Made by a program: the position numbers and the translations under genes
Shown here: positions 61,471 to 64,000 of the stretch, in pieces
Position numbering within the stretch: position 1 is the stretch's first letter
Layout: each line of letters begins with the position of its first letter
Notes under the pieces: model-generated
What the model saw: only the letters and a program-made list of their open reading frames with translations
What the model was told of the DNA's origin: nothing
Databases searched by the model: none
From: a virus
Virus record (IMG/VR): IMGVR_UViG_3300013101_000005
Span: 34,632 to 98,631 of that record
Strand: one strand, 5' to 3'
Length of the DNA: 64,000 nucleotides

Positions 61471-62841
61471 CTAGAATGGCATAGTTTCATCTTCTTCTTC
61501 TTCTGGTTTAGAGGAAGCCCTCTGCCCCTTCTTGAACTCTATTTCTGAAATCTCTTCAAAAGTTTGAATAGTCTTGTGGTTTAACATAAAGAAATCTCCA
61601 ATAGCTCCTTCACGTTGTTTTGCCAGTAGCCCTTTTGTCTTTGATTGAACTTTATTTTTCCTCTCTTGATTTGTTGAATACAATAATAAAACAGTATCGG
61701 CATTTTGTTCAATTTCTCCAGAATCCCTGAGGTCATGTAGTGCTGGTTCCCTGCCTTCCATCAAGTGTCTACGGGATAGCTGTGAAATTAAAATAAGGGG
61801 TATATTTAATCTGGTAGCCTCTTGTTTAAATAGTCTGGAAATAGAGGCTACTTCATCATTTCTATTACCAGTGCTGGCAGGGTTTCTAATTAGTTGTAGA
61901 TAATCAATCATAATAAGATCAAGTTTATGTTTGTAGTGCGCTTTTCTGATGGAGGTAATTATATCAAAGACATCTGCAGATTGATTATCTTCAAAAAACA
62001 TGGTACTACTTTTTATTAGGTTTGCCGCAGATTGTAGTCTTTGAATATCTACTTCATTAATTATACCACGCTCTAGTTTAAAACTATCCACCTTAGACCT
62101 TTCAAGCAAGATACGTTCCACCAAACTTTCCTTAATCATTTCCAATGAATAGACAAAAACTTTTTTAGTTTTTTCTACGGCGGCATATGAACAAAGGTTT
62201 AGGGATAATTCTGTTTTACCAGTAGAGGTAGGGGCGGCGATTACAATTAATTCGCCACCAGAAAGCCCACCACGCTTAAGTAGGCTATTCAGGGCCGGAT
62301 AGGGGGTTTCAACCACATTGTCTTTTGTGTATTCTTTGCCGTCCAACACGTGTTGATGAATATCTAAATGTCTGTCAACAACTCTGTCTACAATTTCAGA
62401 GATAGAAAATATAGATGTACTACGTAACTGTTCCATACCATCTAGATCCACACGTAGTTTATGTAAGATATCGGAGGGGACTATGGTATCTGGGTCACCA
62501 CTAAGACGTTGTTTTAAAGAGGTAGCTGTCTTAGCTAAACTTCTAGCTATTAGCCCCTCCTCCAATATCTTATAGAATGTATCAAAGAACTCATAAGACT
62601 TATCCCGCAGTTTCAGATCAGAAATTGCACGTTGCTCGTTGTTGTTGTTTGATAGTGTAGAGATTTCTATTGGCTTGTTTTCTAATATGTTAATTCTAAT
62701 ATTAGCAACAAGTTTTTTATGAAAGGGGTCATGGAAAAGGTCAGGTCTTACCTTATCAGCATGTTCTATAACCATTTCTGGTGTATTTAGAAAAATTGAA
62801 AGTAAGTCCTTTTCAGCCTCTAGGTTTACCCCATTAATCAT
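61471..62841 (-). CDS. Replicative DNA helicase (DnaB-like)
   Basis: A 456-residue hexameric helicase of the DnaB/RecA-like type. It has an N-terminal domain with LEAEKDLLSIFLNTPEMV (1-100), linker, then Walker A APTSTGKT at 203-210 following GGLSGGELIVI, Walker B LIMIDYLQLI, and the DnaB-type SRHLMEGREPALHDLRDSGE (near 380-400) and QNADTVLLLYST. It moves 5'-3' on the lagging strand and partners with the primase on the same transcript. The start overlaps the previous gene by eight bases. Confidence 0.95.
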   Translation of the reverse strand: MINGVNLEAEKDLLSIFLNTPEMVIEHADKVRPDLFHDPFHKKLVANIRINILENKPIEISTLSNNNNEQRAISDLKLRDKSYEFFDTFYKILEEGLIARSLAKTATSLKQRLSGDPDTIVPSDILHKLRVDLDGMEQLRSTSIFSISEIVDRVVDRHLDIHQHVLDGKEYTKDNVVETPYPALNSLLKRGGLSGGELIVIAAPTSTGKTELSLNLCSYAAVEKTKKVFVYSLEMIKESLVERILLERSKVDSFKLERGIINEVDIQRLQSAANLIKSSTMFFEDNQSADVFDIITSIRKAHYKHKLDLIMIDYLQLIRNPASTGNRNDEVASISRLFKQEATRLNIPLILISQLSRRHLMEGREPALHDLRDSGEIEQNADTVLLLYSTNQERKNKVQSKTKGLLAKQREGAIGDFFMLNHKTIQTFEEISEIEFKKGQRASSKPEEEEDETMPF

Positions 62842-63142
62842 CTAATGCTTCCTTTATTAATTTATCCATTAAGTCCTTAGCAACTTCTGTACCTTTTTCG
62901 TCTGAATGTATTATTTTAGTTAAAGAAGATAAATAAAGGATTGTTATTTTTGAGGATATATCATTAACAACCTTTGGCTGATACCCATCTTTTTCAAGAT
63001 GGGATATCGCCTTGCTTATATTATCTGCCCCATCCCTTTTTATAATACTAAAAAGGAGTCCTGTTGTTTTTTTAGAAGGGTTTATCCACTTGTTCCTCAG
63101 CAACCGGAACTTGATCTTTCCCATCTTTACTCTTAGACTCAT
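62834..63142 (-). CDS. Small basic hypothetical protein
   Basis: A 102-residue basic protein between the Rad52-like and helicase genes. Its first third is Lys/Arg-rich (KIKFRLLRNKWINPSKKT), the rest helical (ISKAISHLEKDGYQPKVVND). It overlaps both neighbours (71 and 8 bases). The place before a DnaB-like gene suggests a helicase loader or replication accessory, but no motif supports this. Confidence 0.6.
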   Translation of the reverse strand: MSLRVKMGKIKFRLLRNKWINPSKKTTGLLFSIIKRDGADNISKAISHLEKDGYQPKVVNDISSKITILYLSSLTKIIHSDEKGTEVAKDLMDKLIKEALDD

Positions 63143-63872
63143 TTTTCACCTTTTTAGTTTTTGTGGGTTTGGCAGTAGTTTCTTTTCCTTTTAATAAACT
63201 ATCTAACTCTTTATTTATTAATTCAATATCAGCTTCTGTTAGGTTATGTATACCATCATATGTTTTTTCTACTACAGAACAAACAAAACGCATTAACACA
63301 TTATCATTAACTGTTTCTAGCCCATGCACTTCCATTAATACTTCTGAAATTCTATCAACTACCTTCTGCAATTTGTACTTAAATCCACGTAACTGTTCAT
63401 GAATACTCCCCTTGTATGCAGAATCTCCTAACCCAAAATATGAAAAGATCTTTTTCATTGCATCTGTTTGGGCACCTTTTAATGTGTCTCCTAAACTATT
63501 ATTTAGGAATTGACATCCACCAAAACTTTCTTTAACTGCTAAAATATCACCATCAGGATTTCTAATAGTAATTTTCATTCTAACACAAACAGACTCTTTT
63601 GATCCCTTTTTACCCTTATATTCAGTTTCAACAATATCCCTAATATAAGGGACAGATCTTCCTTCTGAATCATACCCAATTGTTAATAGGTCTTGTTCCC
63701 AATTACATCCAAAATTAAATAGTACTGAATTCAATCTATCAATTAAATACGCAATATTATACCCCTGTGCCTTGTCTCCAAAGTCCTTTGTTTGAACAGC
63801 ATCTACTGGAATCGGTTGTTTGAGTTCGTTGTAAATGTCATTCCATAGATCTTTCTTTTTTTCTACTGCCAT
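63072..63872 (-). CDS. Rad52/Sak-like single-strand annealing protein
   Basis: A 266-residue protein of the Rad52/22 family. Residues 1-160 hold its core: VQTKDFGDKAQGYNIAYLID, ECVRMKIT-like strand (ESVCVRMKITIRNPDGD), and LGDTLKGAQTDAMKKIFSYF with LGLGDSAY-like ending (GLGDSAYKGS), a hallmark tract of phage Sak-type recombinases. The C-terminal 60 residues are low-complexity Lys/Glu/Pro ending VDKPF. It anneals ssDNA for recombination-dependent replication. AGAGG precedes the ATG. Confidence 0.85.
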   Translation of the reverse strand: MAVEKKKDLWNDIYNELKQPIPVDAVQTKDFGDKAQGYNIAYLIDRLNSVLFNFGCNWEQDLLTIGYDSEGRSVPYIRDIVETEYKGKKGSKESVCVRMKITIRNPDGDILAVKESFGGCQFLNNSLGDTLKGAQTDAMKKIFSYFGLGDSAYKGSIHEQLRGFKYKLQKVVDRISEVLMEVHGLETVNDNVLMRFVCSVVEKTYDGIHNLTEADIELINKELDSLLKGKETTAKPTKTKKVKNESKSKDGKDQVPVAEEQVDKPF

Positions 63873-63999
63873 TTTGTACCTCTGTTCTTTTGACGTATTG
63901 TAATAACACGGATTGACTTAAAATTGTTTCAGCGGGTTTTTCCCTGAAATGCTCTTCATCTATCGTCATATATACCGAAAAAAGGAAGCAAGTAACGTG
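63838..63999 (-). CDS. Possible 3' end of an upstream minus-strand gene (partial)
   Basis: A frame open from the right edge of the window to a TGA at 63838-63840 gives about 53 codons, including FREKPAETILSQSVLLQYVK. It overlaps the Rad52-like start by 35 bases, as many neighbours do, so it may be the end of a gene lying outside the window. The only ATG inside (63969) has no ribosome site. The alternative is a leader or promoter region for the operon. Confidence 0.35.
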   Translation of the reverse strand, partial: HVTCFLFSVYMTIDEEHFREKPAETILSQSVLLQYVKRTEVQNGSRKKERSME

Positions 64000-64000
64000 C

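Noticed and set aside
1-64000. tRNA genes
   Set aside because: No cloverleaf-compatible stretch with a TTCGA-type loop was noticed, and nearly all bases are covered by convincing genes. A dedicated tRNA search was not possible.

Overview
The window is a 64-kb piece of a tailed double-stranded DNA phage genome (Caudoviricetes), AT-rich overall and almost gap-free. Genes overlap by 1-40 bases, many starts follow AGGAGG-type ribosome sites, and GTG starts occur. A single major tail protein, a programmed-frameshift tail chaperone, a very long tape measure and no recognised sheath point to a long non-contractile tail (siphovirus morphology). The host cannot be named from the sequence. No rRNA, tRNA, CRISPR array, integrase-plus-repressor module or endolysin was found, and both window edges cut through the genome.

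Layout: bases 1-52,855 are all plus strand and 52,852-64,000 all minus strand, so the two arms converge at 52,852-52,855. Plus arm, 1-11.7 kb: nucleotide and DNA metabolism and accessory genes. These include a glycosyltransferase-like protein, deoxyribonucleotidase, HU-like protein, thymidine kinase, HNH nuclease, tyrosine recombinase, SSB, GIY-YIG homing-type nuclease, a GT9-like glycosyltransferase, family A DNA polymerase, a deoxynucleoside monophosphate kinase and a sigma-factor-like protein just before the packaging genes. Plus arm, 11.7-27.8 kb: putative small terminase, large terminase, portal fused to a MuF-like domain, two holin-like small membrane proteins, a membrane-anchored cupin, protease-scaffold fusion, putative decoration protein, major capsid protein, connectors, major tail protein and tail assembly chaperones. 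Plus arm, 27.8-52.9 kb: a 2,686-residue tape measure with an extraordinary Val-Pro-x-Leu/Ile-Pro decapeptide repeat, then a set of large beta-rich tail-tip and adsorption proteins.

Minus arm, read from 64 kb down to 52.9 kb: Rad52-like annealing protein, a small protein, DnaB-like helicase, Nudix hydrolase, an HNH gene broken by a one-base shift, a PD-(D/E)XK nuclease, B12-dependent ribonucleotide reductase, a primase with its zinc finger at the wrong end, two glycosyltransferases, a membrane-anchored protein, ThyX and a SLOG-type nucleotide-binding protein. Together the two arms give a nearly self-sufficient dNTP supply (NrdJ, ThyX, Tdk, dNMP kinase, nucleotidase, Nudix) and a replisome (helicase, primase, polymerase, SSB, annealing protein).

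The most notable items are the decapeptide-repeat tape measure with flanking helical repeats, the primase with reversed domain order, the portal-MuF and protease-scaffold fusions, the holin-adjacent membrane cupin, the programmed -1 frameshift site, and a GC-rich island inside one glycosyltransferase gene.
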